A DNA stretch of 64,000 nucleotides, from positions 3,723,501-3,787,500 of the forward strand of contig AP018318.1 in NCBI GenBank assembly GCA_003990705.1, written 5' to 3'. This stretch comes from Nostoc sp. HK-01 (lineage in GTDB: Bacteria; Cyanobacteriota; Cyanobacteriia; Cyanobacteriales; Nostocaceae). Position 1 is the stretch's first letter. Each line of letters begins with the position of its first letter. Both the position numbers and the translations under genes were made by a program. The notes under the pieces are model-generated. The model had not been told where the DNA came from. It did not search any database and saw only the letters and a program-made list of their open reading frames with translations. This document shows positions 26,596 through 36,004 of the stretch, piece after piece.

Positions 26596-27606
26596 TTATT
26601 TCCCTCCTACTGTCAAACCTAATTTTTTGAGAATTCGTTTACCTAAACTCGGAGGCGCATTATAAGCTTTGGGTTTAGTTGTAAATTTTGGTTGATTTTC
26701 TGGTTCTTTCAAGTAGCGATAGTGCAAGAAAATATCTCTGTAAGGAAAATCAATATTTTCTCCAGCACAAAGGCGATTAAATAATTTAGAAGATAAACCA
26801 ATATAATGCAGAAATGTTAATTTATTACCTTTGTCGTAAAGTACATTTTCTCGGTTAGCAAATTGTGGTGAATTAGCACAACAACCTGTTAATTGATTTT
26901 CTGGTAAATTGAGAGAAAAGTTGTAATAGGATACATTACTTTTCATTCTCATATAATTCAGTACAGACTGGTTAGGAGCGCCCATATACAAAATTTCTGA
27001 GTCGCCATTATTCAACTGTGATAGTAACCATTCTCTTTGTTCGGGGGGAAATATACCTCGCTTAGAAGCGTAAAAACCAGAGCAGAAAATTTCTGATTCA
27101 ATACGCTCTTGGTTAAATACTTCATACAGCTTAGGCGATGATACTTTAAAGATATGACCAGGGTCTTTATATTGAAAGTCGTAGGCGACAAAATCATATT
27201 CATCTAACTTGTCAAAGACAAAATCTAAAGGCTGCATCACTAATGTGTCAGCGTCCAAATAGATAAATTTTTCAAAATAACTGCTTGGATCAAATGCACA
27301 GTAACGACGATTTTCTCCAACGCGATAAAATTTCTGAATACCTTTAGCTTGCCAAGTTTCAATCGCTGTCGGATGAGATTGCCAAACACGATGAGAAAAT
27401 TCTTCCCATCGTGCAAAAATTTCTGGATCTTCTAACAGCGTGACATTTTTTCTGGATGCAACTTCAGCACGTACTAAATCTATCTGATCGTTATAAGCAA
27501 TCACGCATACCGGCACATCGCCAGCATTAACTTCGATGCTATTGAGTAAGGCTACAAGTTGGTTGTAGACATAATCATTAGCCAAAGTATAGATGCCATT
27601 TGTCAT
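26596..27606 (-). CDS. GT-A-fold glycosyltransferase-like protein, paralogue of the next gene
   Basis: The protein has 336 residues. It opens MTNGIYTLANDYVYNQLVAL-LNSIE, parallel to the neighbour's MSRGIYIFANDKVTDHAIAL, so the two arose by duplication. The DxD-like motif is Y-L-D-A-D at 116-120, followed by FCSGFYASKRGIFP. It is 1 bp from the next gene and 5 bp from the GT10-like gene, so the genes are translationally linked. A surface polysaccharide role is inferred from the neighbours; the substrate is unknown. The ATG at 27606 is in frame with the conserved opening. Confidence 0.72.
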   Translation of the reverse strand: MTNGIYTLANDYVYNQLVALLNSIEVNAGDVPVCVIAYNDQIDLVRAEVASRKNVTLLEDPEIFARWEEFSHRVWQSHPTAIETWQAKGIQKFYRVGENRRYCAFDPSSYFEKFIYLDADTLVMQPLDFVFDKLDEYDFVAYDFQYKDPGHIFKVSSPKLYEVFNQERIESEIFCSGFYASKRGIFPPEQREWLLSQLNNGDSEILYMGAPNQSVLNYMRMKSNVSYYNFSLNLPENQLTGCCANSPQFANRENVLYDKGNKLTFLHYIGLSSKLFNRLCAGENIDFPYRDIFLHYRYLKEPENQPKFTTKPKAYNAPPSLGKRILKKLGLTVGGK

Positions 27607-27611
27607 AAATT

Positions 27612-28577
27612 TTATCCATTATTTTTCACAAAATTTGCCAGCCAATTCAGCAGATTTAATTTGTGCAGAATTATTTGACGAGCTTCCGCGATCGCATCTT
27701 TGGCTGCATACCAAGCATCAGGGGTAGCAGTGACTTCTTGAATGTAAGCGATACCTTTTTCATCCAAGCTGGGTAATCTTAAAAAACTCCCAGGTGGTAA
27801 TAATTTATCTGCCGCAAGCCCACCATAGTATATTGGTAAACACCATGCTAGTAGAGCATCCCAAAGTTTTTCACTTACATACCAATTATTATCTGCATAG
27901 TTTTCAATCGCCAGATTGTAATAATACGGAGCCATACCATACCATTTATTACCAAGCTCACCCTGCGATTTTGCTGATGCAGGTAAGTCACGTCCATACA
28001 AATCAAATTTAATTTCGCTGGACTGCATCGATTCCAAAAAGCTTAACCGCTGACGATGATTGGCTGTACGATTAATTCCCGAAGTAATCCAACTACAGGG
28101 AGCAACTTTTTCTGGTGGTGGCATTTCATTTAAATCTTTAAATGAGTTGCTGTGATACCAAATAGCTGGCATATATTCAGGAATTGGTGCAAAATCATCG
28201 GGGCCAGAAACATAGCCACAATATTGTTGTGCTGTTTGATAAACTTTTTTATGTTTTCCTACTACCTCATCTAAGGGCGGTTCTCGCATGAGGTAAATTA
28301 TTTGTTCTTTGCTAACTCCCCGGAGCAAAGAGTTAATATCTAATTCTGGCGATCGCTGTTTTTTTTGCAGGCGAATTAACCAGGTTTCTTTGGGCTTTTT
28401 GAGTATCTGCGGAAAGTCAAACTGATACATTAATAAAAACTCAGGCTTGTTTGCTAATGCCTGAAGTTGAATGTTTTGCCAAACTCCAAAAGGATGAGGT
28501 GTTTGTTGCCACAGCCAATCGCCTTGAGTCTTTAAGGCTTTATAGCTGCTAATCATACCAACAGTTGTAATTTGCAT
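27612..28577 (-). CDS. Glycosyltransferase family 10-like (fucosyltransferase-type) protein
   Basis: The protein has 321 residues. The C-terminal motif LAIENYADNNWYVSEKLWDA at 222-241, followed by L-L-A-W-C-L-P-I-Y-Y-G-G, corresponds to the alpha-1,3/4-fucosyltransferase signature (F-E-N-x-x-x-x-Y-x-T-E-K-L-W ... P-x-x-x-G). Thr is replaced by Ser and Phe by Ile. Family members transfer fucose, or another sugar, from a GDP-sugar. No membrane segment is visible, so it is probably cytoplasmic and acts before export. It is 5 bp upstream of the GT-A paralogue pair and 20 bp downstream of a GT4 gene. Confidence 0.8.
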   Translation of the reverse strand: MQITTVGMISSYKALKTQGDWLWQQTPHPFGVWQNIQLQALANKPEFLLMYQFDFPQILKKPKETWLIRLQKKQRSPELDINSLLRGVSKEQIIYLMREPPLDEVVGKHKKVYQTAQQYCGYVSGPDDFAPIPEYMPAIWYHSNSFKDLNEMPPPEKVAPCSWITSGINRTANHRQRLSFLESMQSSEIKFDLYGRDLPASAKSQGELGNKWYGMAPYYYNLAIENYADNNWYVSEKLWDALLAWCLPIYYGGLAADKLLPPGSFLRLPSLDEKGIAYIQEVTATPDAWYAAKDAIAEARQIILHKLNLLNWLANFVKNNG

Positions 28578-28597
28578 TTGGTTTATTTGCTTTGAGA

Positions 28598-29809
28598 TTA
28601 AGCTACAAGTTGAGGACGATAAGATTCATCAACATAACTGAGAATTTTGGCAGCGCGATTTTCCCAAGAAAATTGTTTGACAAATTCGATGGTTTCTGGA
28701 TAACCATCAATTTTTTTGGGATGAGTGTCTAAAACTTGTTGGAGGGCGGCGGCAAATTTCTCTGGGTTATCTGGTTCACACCAAGCTGCGATCGCTACAG
28801 TATTTTTAAATTCCATTAATGAGGGAATTTCTGTTGCCACAATCGGATTTCCCGAAGCTAAATAATCAAATAGTTTTAAGGGTGAAGTAAAAGTAGCAGC
28901 TTGTCCCGAACAATGGGGATGAGCCAAAATATCCGCTGCTTGTAATAAAGGTGCTAATTCATCATGTAAAACATGACCCAAGAAACAAATATTATCTGTT
29001 TGTTTGGCTTGGGCTAATTGTTGATAATGTGCAACTTCGCTTGGTTTACCACCAGCACAAGCAAACTGCACATTTGGCATTTGTTTGGCAACATCAATTA
29101 AAATATCAATGCCTTTAAATTGTTGAAGCGCCCCGGCATAAACTACTAAATGCGCTCGCTGATTTTTTAGCAGCTTTTCTCGCCATGCGGATGCTTTTTC
29201 GGGCTGTCTCTCCATAAATAAGCGATTAAACCCATTATGAATTTTAATCAGTTTTTCTGGTGGCATCCCATGTTTAATCATGCTATCTCGGACTGTATCT
29301 GCCACTGTGACAGCAACTTGAAATAATGGATGGTTGACTATTTCTGGTTCAAATTGTTTATCTTCATGGTGGTGATGCTCATAAATTGCTGGCACACCAT
29401 TTTGAATTGCTGCTTTGACAAAATTCCAATTCCAAGCATGAACAATTTTGGTAGTTGACCGAATATGAAAGGGAAAATAATACTTTGTAGCGATGGTTTT
29501 AGAATTAGTAAATTTATTTTTAAAATAATCAATAGGCCAAGGCATTGGTAGCCTAGCGACTTGTAATTTATCTTGCAAGTTGTAATATTTAATCACGCTT
29601 TCTGGCGGTTTTTCTGGTTGAAAAGGCTGTAATAAATGAACTGGGTTCATTGCTTCCCAACCTTTTTGGGGATAAATCAAAACTGTAGGACAACCTAAGT
29701 TGGCGGCTCCATTAGCAGCGTTAGCAGCCTGGACGTAATAAGCGTCTGGTTTGGGTAATTCTTCGGTAAGAAAAAAGTTATAGTTTTTTTGTAAACTATG
29801 GTTTTTCAT
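28598..29809 (-). CDS. Family 4 glycosyltransferase
   Basis: The protein has 403 residues and a GT-B fold. The N-terminal acceptor half begins with a G-rich loop region (ANAANGAANLGCPTVLIYP). The C-terminal donor half has LVVYAGALQQFKGIDILIDV, FLGHVLHDELAPLLQAADI, then FTSPLKLFDYLASGNPIVAT, in which the family Glu (E in P-L-K-x-x-E) is Asp. GT4 enzymes use a nucleotide sugar and retain anomeric configuration. It is 5 bp from the ABC exporter gene, so the two are likely expressed together. The acceptor cannot be told from sequence. Confidence 0.85.
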   Translation of the reverse strand: MKNHSLQKNYNFFLTEELPKPDAYYVQAANAANGAANLGCPTVLIYPQKGWEAMNPVHLLQPFQPEKPPESVIKYYNLQDKLQVARLPMPWPIDYFKNKFTNSKTIATKYYFPFHIRSTTKIVHAWNWNFVKAAIQNGVPAIYEHHHHEDKQFEPEIVNHPLFQVAVTVADTVRDSMIKHGMPPEKLIKIHNGFNRLFMERQPEKASAWREKLLKNQRAHLVVYAGALQQFKGIDILIDVAKQMPNVQFACAGGKPSEVAHYQQLAQAKQTDNICFLGHVLHDELAPLLQAADILAHPHCSGQAATFTSPLKLFDYLASGNPIVATEIPSLMEFKNTVAIAAWCEPDNPEKFAAALQQVLDTHPKKIDGYPETIEFVKQFSWENRAAKILSYVDESYRPQLVA

Positions 29810-29814
29810 AAAAA

Positions 29815-32055
29815 TTATATTTTGTCTTCAAATTTTTCTAGTTTATCAATTAATTCAATGGCAGAATTATAAGCATTTGTAATCAATTGATGTTGTTCTT
29901 CAGGAGTGTAAATGGCAGTTTCAGAAAGGGAACGCAGATTGTTTAAGCTAATGTTTAAACAGTCACGAAACTCAGAAAACATCAAATTAAAGCGTTGATA
30001 TCGATGATTGAGGTTTTGATTGGCTTCTGTGGAAGAGAGAAATCGCTCTTGAATTTGCATTTTCAAAATGTCTTGAAAAATATCAATTGTGGTAATAATT
30101 CTCAAGGCAGATTTATAAGATTCTTCAATTAATTCTTGCTGTTCTTGGGAATTATCGATTAAATCATCTATAAGTAACCCCAGTACACCAATCATTGAGT
30201 TGAGGCGGGTGCGAATTTCGTGGGAAATGCGGGTTAAACTTTGATGTTGTTGAGCGTTATCATCTGGGCGATCGCCAAACTGCATCGTATACAGGCGAGA
30301 ATAGTAACCACCTTTTTGTAAAAGTTCTTCGTGGGTTCCGACTTCTACCACTCGTCCTTGATCGAGGACGGCGATTTGATTAGCTTTTTGGACTGTGGAA
30401 AGACGGTGGGCGATGACTAAGGTGGTGCGATCGCGGCTTAAATCATCCAATGCTTCTTGGACTAAACGTTCGGAAACCGTATCTAAAGCGCTGGTGGCTT
30501 CATCTAAAATGAGAATTTCGGGATTTTGCAGCAAGGCGCGGGCGATGGCTAATCGCTGTCTTTGTCCCCCCGATAACATTACGCCGCGATCGCCAATTAA
30601 GGTTTCAAATCCTTGGGGTAATTTGCTGATAAACTCGTAGGCATTCGCCCGCTTGGCGGCGCTGATGATGTCATCTTCCGTCGCTTCTGGTCGTCCGTAG
30701 GCGATGTTATTCTTAACGGAATTATTAAAGAGAAAGGTGTCTTGGCTAACAATTCCCATTCTCTTGCGTACAGATGTGATATCAAATTTCCGTAAATCTG
30801 TACCATCTAAGTTAATACTGCCAGCGATCGGGTCATAAAATCGCGGTAAGAGGTCAGCAACAGTTGATTTCCCCGCGCCAGAACCCCCCACTAACGCCAA
30901 AGTCGTACCACGCGGTAAAAATAAATCCACATCTCTGAGAACTAACTTCTCATGACCAGGGTAAGCAAAGGAAATGCAATTAAAATGCACTCCTTCTTTT
31001 AACTGGGTATAGATAATTTCACCTTTAGGCATAAAAGGCTTATCATCTAACCTTAAAAAATCTGTGACTGCTTCGACACTGGCGCTGGTGCTGGCAAAAC
31101 TGCTTCGCAGTCCATTTAACTGGGAGATTAATGGTAGCAGTCGCAACAGGATTAATAAATATGTGAGTAATACTGCGGAAAGGGATGCAATTTGATTAGC
31201 AAAAAAAGTTTTACTTAAAAATACAATCAAAATTAAAGCGCTAATTCCCATAACCTCACTCAACGGTGCGATTACTTCTGAATTAGCCTGAGATTGGAAA
31301 TCTGCTTTTTCCCGTTCCCGAATTAATTTTTGAATTCTGTGATATTCTTTGCCTTCATTACCTGTTGATTTAACTAACCGAATGCCGTTGAGTGTCTCTA
31401 ACATTGAAATCGAATAAGCTTTCGACATTTCGGTTAGCTGCTTCCCAAATTTTTTGGCACGGGCAATGGCGTATTGATTTACCAATGTCACCAAAGACAA
31501 TAAAGCGGTAGAAGCTAATGTTAACTGCCAAGAAATTGATAGCAATAAACCAATAAATACTAAAATTGTAATCCCTAAAATAGCTAATTTGAATGTATTA
31601 CCAATGGCTGTAGCGGAGCGCCCAATTTCTCCGCCAAGACGGTTGATTAAATCACCAACTTTCATCTTGGCATAATAATCTATATCAATTTCTAGTAATA
31701 ACTTTAATCCAGCTTCGCGCATATCTGACATCAACATACGCGTCAAAGAATTAGATACTAATGAGCTTGTATAGGTAGCTAAATTCTTTAAAATAATTAC
31801 CAATATAATTGCCCCAGCCATGACTATGATGCGGTAATTATCTGGTACACCATCAAAGGGAGTCATGATTTTTTTGAGAATTGCGGGCGCTTTAGTTAAA
31901 TCAACATCTTGCCCGACAATTTTTAAAATAACCGGCACAATTAAAGCTGTGCTGACACCATTAAACAAGGCTCCAGAAAATCCCAAGACTATAGTCAGCA
32001 GAATTAAACCTGGATAGGGTTTGGCAAATCTTACTAGTAGCTGCTTGGTAGACAT
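29815..32055 (-). CDS. HepA/MsbA-type ABC exporter fused to histidine-kinase-like DHp helices
   Basis: The protein has 746 residues. A six-helix export domain (1-330) is followed by a nucleotide-binding domain with Walker A GGSGAGKS (390-397), signature LSGGQ (494-498), Walker B ILILDEA (514-520) and H-loop His550 region. A normal half-transporter would end near 595. Here a linker leads to LTRISHEIRTRLNSMIGVLG (607-626), a HisKA H-box with His612 retained; the family Pro of RTPL is Arg. A second helical hairpin of similar pattern follows (about 690-742) and lacks the His. There is no HATPase_c domain. In cyanobacteria HepA-type exporters move envelope polysaccharide. The gene is amid seven glycan genes. 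Confidence 0.87.
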   Translation of the reverse strand: MSTKQLLVRFAKPYPGLILLTIVLGFSGALFNGVSTALIVPVILKIVGQDVDLTKAPAILKKIMTPFDGVPDNYRIIVMAGAIILVIILKNLATYTSSLVSNSLTRMLMSDMREAGLKLLLEIDIDYYAKMKVGDLINRLGGEIGRSATAIGNTFKLAILGITILVFIGLLLSISWQLTLASTALLSLVTLVNQYAIARAKKFGKQLTEMSKAYSISMLETLNGIRLVKSTGNEGKEYHRIQKLIREREKADFQSQANSEVIAPLSEVMGISALILIVFLSKTFFANQIASLSAVLLTYLLILLRLLPLISQLNGLRSSFASTSASVEAVTDFLRLDDKPFMPKGEIIYTQLKEGVHFNCISFAYPGHEKLVLRDVDLFLPRGTTLALVGGSGAGKSTVADLLPRFYDPIAGSINLDGTDLRKFDITSVRKRMGIVSQDTFLFNNSVKNNIAYGRPEATEDDIISAAKRANAYEFISKLPQGFETLIGDRGVMLSGGQRQRLAIARALLQNPEILILDEATSALDTVSERLVQEALDDLSRDRTTLVIAHRLSTVQKANQIAVLDQGRVVEVGTHEELLQKGGYYSRLYTMQFGDRPDDNAQQHQSLTRISHEIRTRLNSMIGVLGLLIDDLIDNSQEQQELIEESYKSALRIITTIDIFQDILKMQIQERFLSSTEANQNLNHRYQRFNLMFSEFRDCLNISLNNLRSLSETAIYTPEEQHQLITNAYNSAIELIDKLEKFEDKI

Positions 32056-32209
32056 TGGGGATTTATCAAATTTTATATATGCTCAATACAATATTATTCA
32101 TAAATTAATTACCAAACCAGCTAATCCTCAAATAAATATTTTTAAATTGGCTTTTTGTAATAACAAATCATCATGAGACGGGCATTAGCCTATCATTTAA
32201 AACTAATGT

Positions 32210-33376
32210 TTACAACCGCGCAATTACTGACTTGAGAGTGGATGCCATCGCCTCGATGCTATATTTTTCCACACATCTTTCTCTGGATTTTTTACCGCGT
32301 TCATGGGCAGCATCTAAATCTTGAAAAATTAGTTGAATTTGCTCGGCAATTTGCTCAGGACAACCAGGTTCAACTAAATAACCTGTGTCACCTAAAATTT
32401 CAGGAATATCGCCAACTCTTGTAGATAATACAGGTTTGGCCATTGACATACCATCTGTCAATTTTAACGGGAATTGCGCCCGCGTTTCGGGAGTGTCTCG
32501 CTGGGGAACAACTATAACATGAGCCGCCGCAACCACATCAGGCATCACATCTGCGGGATAATTGGGCAATTTGATAATCCAGCGTCCCCATTTTTGTCGG
32601 AGTTCTTCATCATAATTGTCGTAGGGACTACCACCGACAATTACTAGTTTTAGGTCTGGTTGATTCAGTTTATCTAAAGCAATCAAAACATCTTCTAGCC
32701 CTTTATAAGGTCTAGGTGCGCCAGGAAACATTAAGATGCGATATTCAGATAAACCATAGCGATTTCTACTTTCTTCTGGCTGATATTTAGCCGGATCAAA
32801 TAAAGCAGTATCTTTGCCGTTAGGCACAGAAATTCCCCCAAACCGCTTTTGCAAAAAGCTAGTATGTGTTGTAATAGCATCGGCACGCTTGACCAAATTT
32901 TCCATCCATTTAATATATAAAGGATGGTAGGGAATTCTTAAAACACCGTCTTTTTTGAGTATGTCTTTAGCTAATTGTTTAAGTGAGGGTTTATAGTCCC
33001 AAGCATCGCCACCATACCAACTAAGTTCCCAATCATCGATGTCTACAATTACTGGTTTTTTACTAGATAATTTCTTGATTAGGGCTACCCCAAAGCTGGC
33101 TACTTGTGGCTTAATTGCATAAATAATATCACCATCAATTAATTTTAAAATTTTGTTGATAGATTTAAAAAATCCAGGATAATTACCACCTTCAACAGTT
33201 TTTAATTGAGCTTCTGAGGGAATCGCTCGATATAATTCTTTATCAAATAAAAAACCGATAATTTCTACTTCACAACCTAATTTATGTAAAGCTTTTTCTA
33301 AAAGTGAAGCTCGAATAAAACCATCGTTAGTTGATAAATTCCAAACTAGTATGGATATTTTGGGTTTATCTTTCAT
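32210..33376 (-). CDS. Family 4 glycosyltransferase
   Basis: The protein has 388 residues and a GT-B fold. It opens ISILVWNLSTNDGFIRASLL. The donor-binding half has ILMFPGAPRPYKGLEDVLIA, then V-V-A-A-A-H-V-I-V-V-P-Q-R and A-Q-F-P-L-K-L-T-D-G-M-S-M-A-K-P-V-L-S-T, where Asp or Thr replaces the usual E of the E-x7-E pair. It is 27 bp downstream of the GT-A-like gene and 154 bp upstream of the ABC gene. The substrate is unknown; context suggests surface glycan. Degree of catalytic change is uncertain. Confidence 0.8.
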   Translation of the reverse strand: MKDKPKISILVWNLSTNDGFIRASLLEKALHKLGCEVEIIGFLFDKELYRAIPSEAQLKTVEGGNYPGFFKSINKILKLIDGDIIYAIKPQVASFGVALIKKLSSKKPVIVDIDDWELSWYGGDAWDYKPSLKQLAKDILKKDGVLRIPYHPLYIKWMENLVKRADAITTHTSFLQKRFGGISVPNGKDTALFDPAKYQPEESRNRYGLSEYRILMFPGAPRPYKGLEDVLIALDKLNQPDLKLVIVGGSPYDNYDEELRQKWGRWIIKLPNYPADVMPDVVAAAHVIVVPQRDTPETRAQFPLKLTDGMSMAKPVLSTRVGDIPEILGDTGYLVEPGCPEQIAEQIQLIFQDLDAAHERGKKSRERCVEKYSIEAMASTLKSVIARL

Positions 33377-33402
33377 TATTAATCATATTCCTTGAGGATA
33401 AA

Positions 33403-34242
33403 TTATTTCTGTCGCCAGGGATTTGTTACTTGATCAGGCAAAAATAAATGAGCGAGTTTATCAAATATTCTTGTGTACAAAGAACGAGTAATATTTTTAG
33501 CATACTGAGGTCGGTAAGGATAGGTACAATGTAATACTTTAATTTCTTGATCAATTTTGTAAGCATCTTTCCACTTACTTAAAAAATTATACGTAGGTGG
33601 TAAGACTTTCATTTTAGGTTTAACGGTGGCGATCGCAGTAGCAAAAGCTCCTTGATCTCGTAATAATAATTTATCTTGATGTTCAGTGATAATTCCAAAA
33701 TATCTTTGAAATTCACTAAATAATTTCTTGGTTTCTTCAGTTTTCCTAAAGGCAATTAAGCCGCTATTATATTGAATATCTTTTTCTTGGAGTGGGAAAC
33801 CTACAGATTGAAGTGTTTGTAAAACTTTGTCTAAGTTTTCTTGTTGACTACCACGCAGTAAATTGGTGGCTTTTGATATATCTGGTTGGACATCTTCAGT
33901 TAACAGTAAGTCAAATTCATCTAAAGATTCAAAGACATCATTAATATTAGTTAATAAGCAAATATCTGAATCTAAAAAAATTGTTTTATCAAATTCTGAC
34001 GCATCATATAAAGAGACTTTAGCCAGTCGTGATGCTAATACTGTATTTTCATGCTTTGGTGCTGGCTTGAGGATTACATTTTTAAATGCTTTTAAAAAAG
34101 GATATAAAATTGGCGGAACCTGGTCAATTAAAACAATTATTGGTTCATGATGAAATTTGCGGATTGCGGCTAAAAAATGAATGCAGTCTTGAAAAGAATA
34201 CAATCCAGTTAATATAGTAATAAATCCTCTGGTTTCTTTCAT
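33403..34242 (-). CDS. GT-A-fold glycosyltransferase-like protein
   Basis: The protein has 279 residues. It opens GFITILTGLYSFQDCIHFLA, has F-L-D-S-D at 89-93 as the DxD-like metal motif, and then IQYNSGLIAFRKTEE near residue 157, a usual GT-A segment. It is related in layout, though not closely in sequence, to the pair at 25668-27606. As the first gene of the series (no gene within 340 bp upstream on this strand), it probably marks the start of the glycan transcript. A C-terminal basic region (Y-A-K-N-I-T-R-S) may contact membrane or acceptor. Confidence 0.7.
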   Translation of the reverse strand: MKETRGFITILTGLYSFQDCIHFLAAIRKFHHEPIIVLIDQVPPILYPFLKAFKNVILKPAPKHENTVLASRLAKVSLYDASEFDKTIFLDSDICLLTNINDVFESLDEFDLLLTEDVQPDISKATNLLRGSQQENLDKVLQTLQSVGFPLQEKDIQYNSGLIAFRKTEETKKLFSEFQRYFGIITEHQDKLLLRDQGAFATAIATVKPKMKVLPPTYNFLSKWKDAYKIDQEIKVLHCTYPYRPQYAKNITRSLYTRIFDKLAHLFLPDQVTNPWRQK

Positions 34243-34588
34243 AAGTTAATTATTAATTGTATGTATTTGCAAACATTATTAATCTGCTGTTTGTGTCATC
34301 AAAAGTTCTGAAGATTGGTTAAAATTTACAAGATATTGTCAAGCTAACTTTTTATTTAGATGTTTAAATATCTATAAAATGCAGCTTTGAAAATAATTAT
34401 AGAGATTACGCCAGATAGATATGTTGGCAATATTATATAGGTGTAGTTGATGTTGTTGTAGAGGTTCTAGTTTTTTCAGCAAACATAGGTGCGCTGATAG
34501 ATGATGAATCTTGTCATCTAGACAATCATAATACACAAGGTAGGAATGAGTGATGCTATTGATGATGAATTGAATAGTCAATCACGCC
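34243..34588. other. Intergenic region upstream of the glycan gene block
   Basis: This 346-bp AT-rich region lies between the 75-residue small protein gene and the first glycan gene, both minus strand. It should hold the glycan block promoter. A 69-codon minus-strand frame (34372-34581) has no ribosome binding site and a composition that does not look coding. I see no strong hairpin. Confidence 0.4.
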
Positions 34589-34816
34589 TTACCAGTCGAT
34601 TAATTTTAACTGCCCTGTTTGAATCTGATCTAGGATGCGGTTAACCTGGCGACGGACTCTATCGTTGATTAGACCATCAGCAAATGCTTGAGAAAGTAGT
34701 AACGTATGGTCTTGACGACTCAGCTTTCCTGATGAAATTATTTTATCTACTATTTTTTTAATAGCAATTTCTGATTGACTATCAACACTAATGTAGATAG
34801 ACGGGCGATCGCTCAT
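34589..34816 (-). CDS. Small helical protein of unknown function
   Basis: The protein has 75 residues from ATG 34816, chosen because AGGAG lies 7 bases upstream; a longer frame to 34891 has no such signal. It opens MSDRPSIYISVDSQSEIAIK, then forms an all-helical region with LSRQDHTLLLSQAFADGLIN-DRVRRQVNRIL. The charged, compact sequence with a possible helix-turn-helix-like spacing suggests protein or nucleic-acid binding, but I do not recognise a family. It has its own start and no close neighbour in the same direction. The clean ribosome binding site and codon pattern argue it is real. Confidence 0.65.
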   Translation of the reverse strand: MSDRPSIYISVDSQSEIAIKKIVDKIISSGKLSRQDHTLLLSQAFADGLINDRVRRQVNRILDQIQTGQLKLIDW

Positions 34817-35184
34817 TACTTCTCCTGAGAAATGTAAAAAATTACGGCAATATTTGCTAACTGAAGTATAGGTAAATGCACCCCAGATCAAGATTAATGT
34901 TGGTAGCCAATAGCAAATATGTACACCATTTGATAACAGTCTTTTTAGCTATTTTTATAACTAAAAATAACACAATAAATCTAACTTCAGATTTATATAT
35001 ACTCCCAGAGGATTTTTACTGATAAAAATAACTGTTTTTGATGAGTTTTTATGTTGCTTTCAGTATTACCACGGTTGTAGATTAACATGCTTGATGCAGT
35101 TTACCCGCTAGAATAAATAAAACCAAAAGTTTACGGTATCTCAAAAATACCAAGAATTTATTAATGTAAGGGAGTTAAGAGGAA
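34817..35184. other. Intergenic region between divergent small protein and gloB
   Basis: This 368-bp AT-rich stretch carries the two divergent promoters. No ORF or clear structure besides the start-proximal AGGAG (minus) and AGAGGAA before gloB (plus). Confidence 0.4.
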
Positions 35185-35958
35185 ATGCGGGTACTCCGTC
35201 TTGAGGCGCTCTCAGATAACTACATATTCTTACTACACAATACGCAACAAAATATTGCCGCCGTTGTCGATCCAGCAGAAGCAGAACCAGTGTTGAGCAA
35301 ACTAGCAGAACTCAATGCGGAGTTAGTAGCGATTTTCAACACTCACCATCATCATGACCATGTAGGTGGTAATCAACAGTTAATGCAACGCTTCCCTAAA
35401 CTGACTGTGTATGGTGGAGCGGAGGATCAAGGGAGAATTCCCGGACAGCAGGTGTTTCTGCAACAAGGCGATCGCATTTCCTTTGGCGATCGCCCGGCTG
35501 AGGTCATCTTCGTTCCCGGCCATACCCGCGCCCACATTGCTTACTACTTCTCACCCCACACAGCAGACGAACCGGGAGAATTATTTTGTGGCGATACTTT
35601 ATTCGCTGGTGGTTGTGGTCGCTTATTTGAAGGTACACCTACACAAATGGTGTCATCTTTAGAAAAACTGCGTTCTCTGCCAGATAATACCCGTGTCTGG
35701 TGCGCCCACGAATATACCTTAAAAAATTTACAATTTGCCCTCACTGTTGACGGTGAGAATACTGACTTACAACAGCGCTATGCAGAAGTAAACACTTTTC
35801 GCACTCAAGGAAAAGCCACTGTCCCTTCTTTATTGGGAGTAGAAAAGCGTACCAATCCATTTTTGCGTTGGGAACAACCATCCCTACAACTAGCTGCCAA
35901 CAGTAATGATGCAGTGCAAACATTCGCCCGCATTCGGGGAATGAAAGATAGGTTTTAA
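35185..35958 (+). CDS. gloB: Hydroxyacylglutathione hydrolase (glyoxalase II)
   Basis: The protein has 257 residues, the normal length. The metallo-beta-lactamase fold shows THHHHDH at 53-59 for the two-metal site, then [25 protein letters not shown] and [10 protein letters not shown]. The C-terminal helical domain ends with TNPFLRWE and R-G-M-K-D. It hydrolyses S-D-lactoylglutathione to D-lactate, the second step of methylglyoxal disposal. AGAGGAA precedes the ATG. A VOC-family protein of glyoxalase I type lies two genes downstream. Confidence 0.95.
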   Translation: MRVLRLEALSDNYIFLLHNTQQNIAAVVDPAEAEPVLSKLAELNAELVAIFNTHHHHDHVGGNQQLMQRFPKLTVYGGAEDQGRIPGQQVFLQQGDRISFGDRPAEVIFVPGHTRAHIAYYFSPHTADEPGELFCGDTLFAGGCGRLFEGTPTQMVSSLEKLRSLPDNTRVWCAHEYTLKNLQFALTVDGENTDLQQRYAEVNTFRTQGKATVPSLLGVEKRTNPFLRWEQPSLQLAANSNDAVQTFARIRGMKDRF

Positions 35959-36004
35959 TGACCATTGATCATTAGTTATTCACCCCTCTCTGCCCCTATT
36001 TCCT

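Noticed and set aside
34372-34581. Minus-strand 69-codon frame upstream of the glycan block
   Set aside because: No ribosome binding site, unusual composition rich in His, Leu and Ile, and no recognisable family; AT-rich intergenic DNA readily gives such frames.
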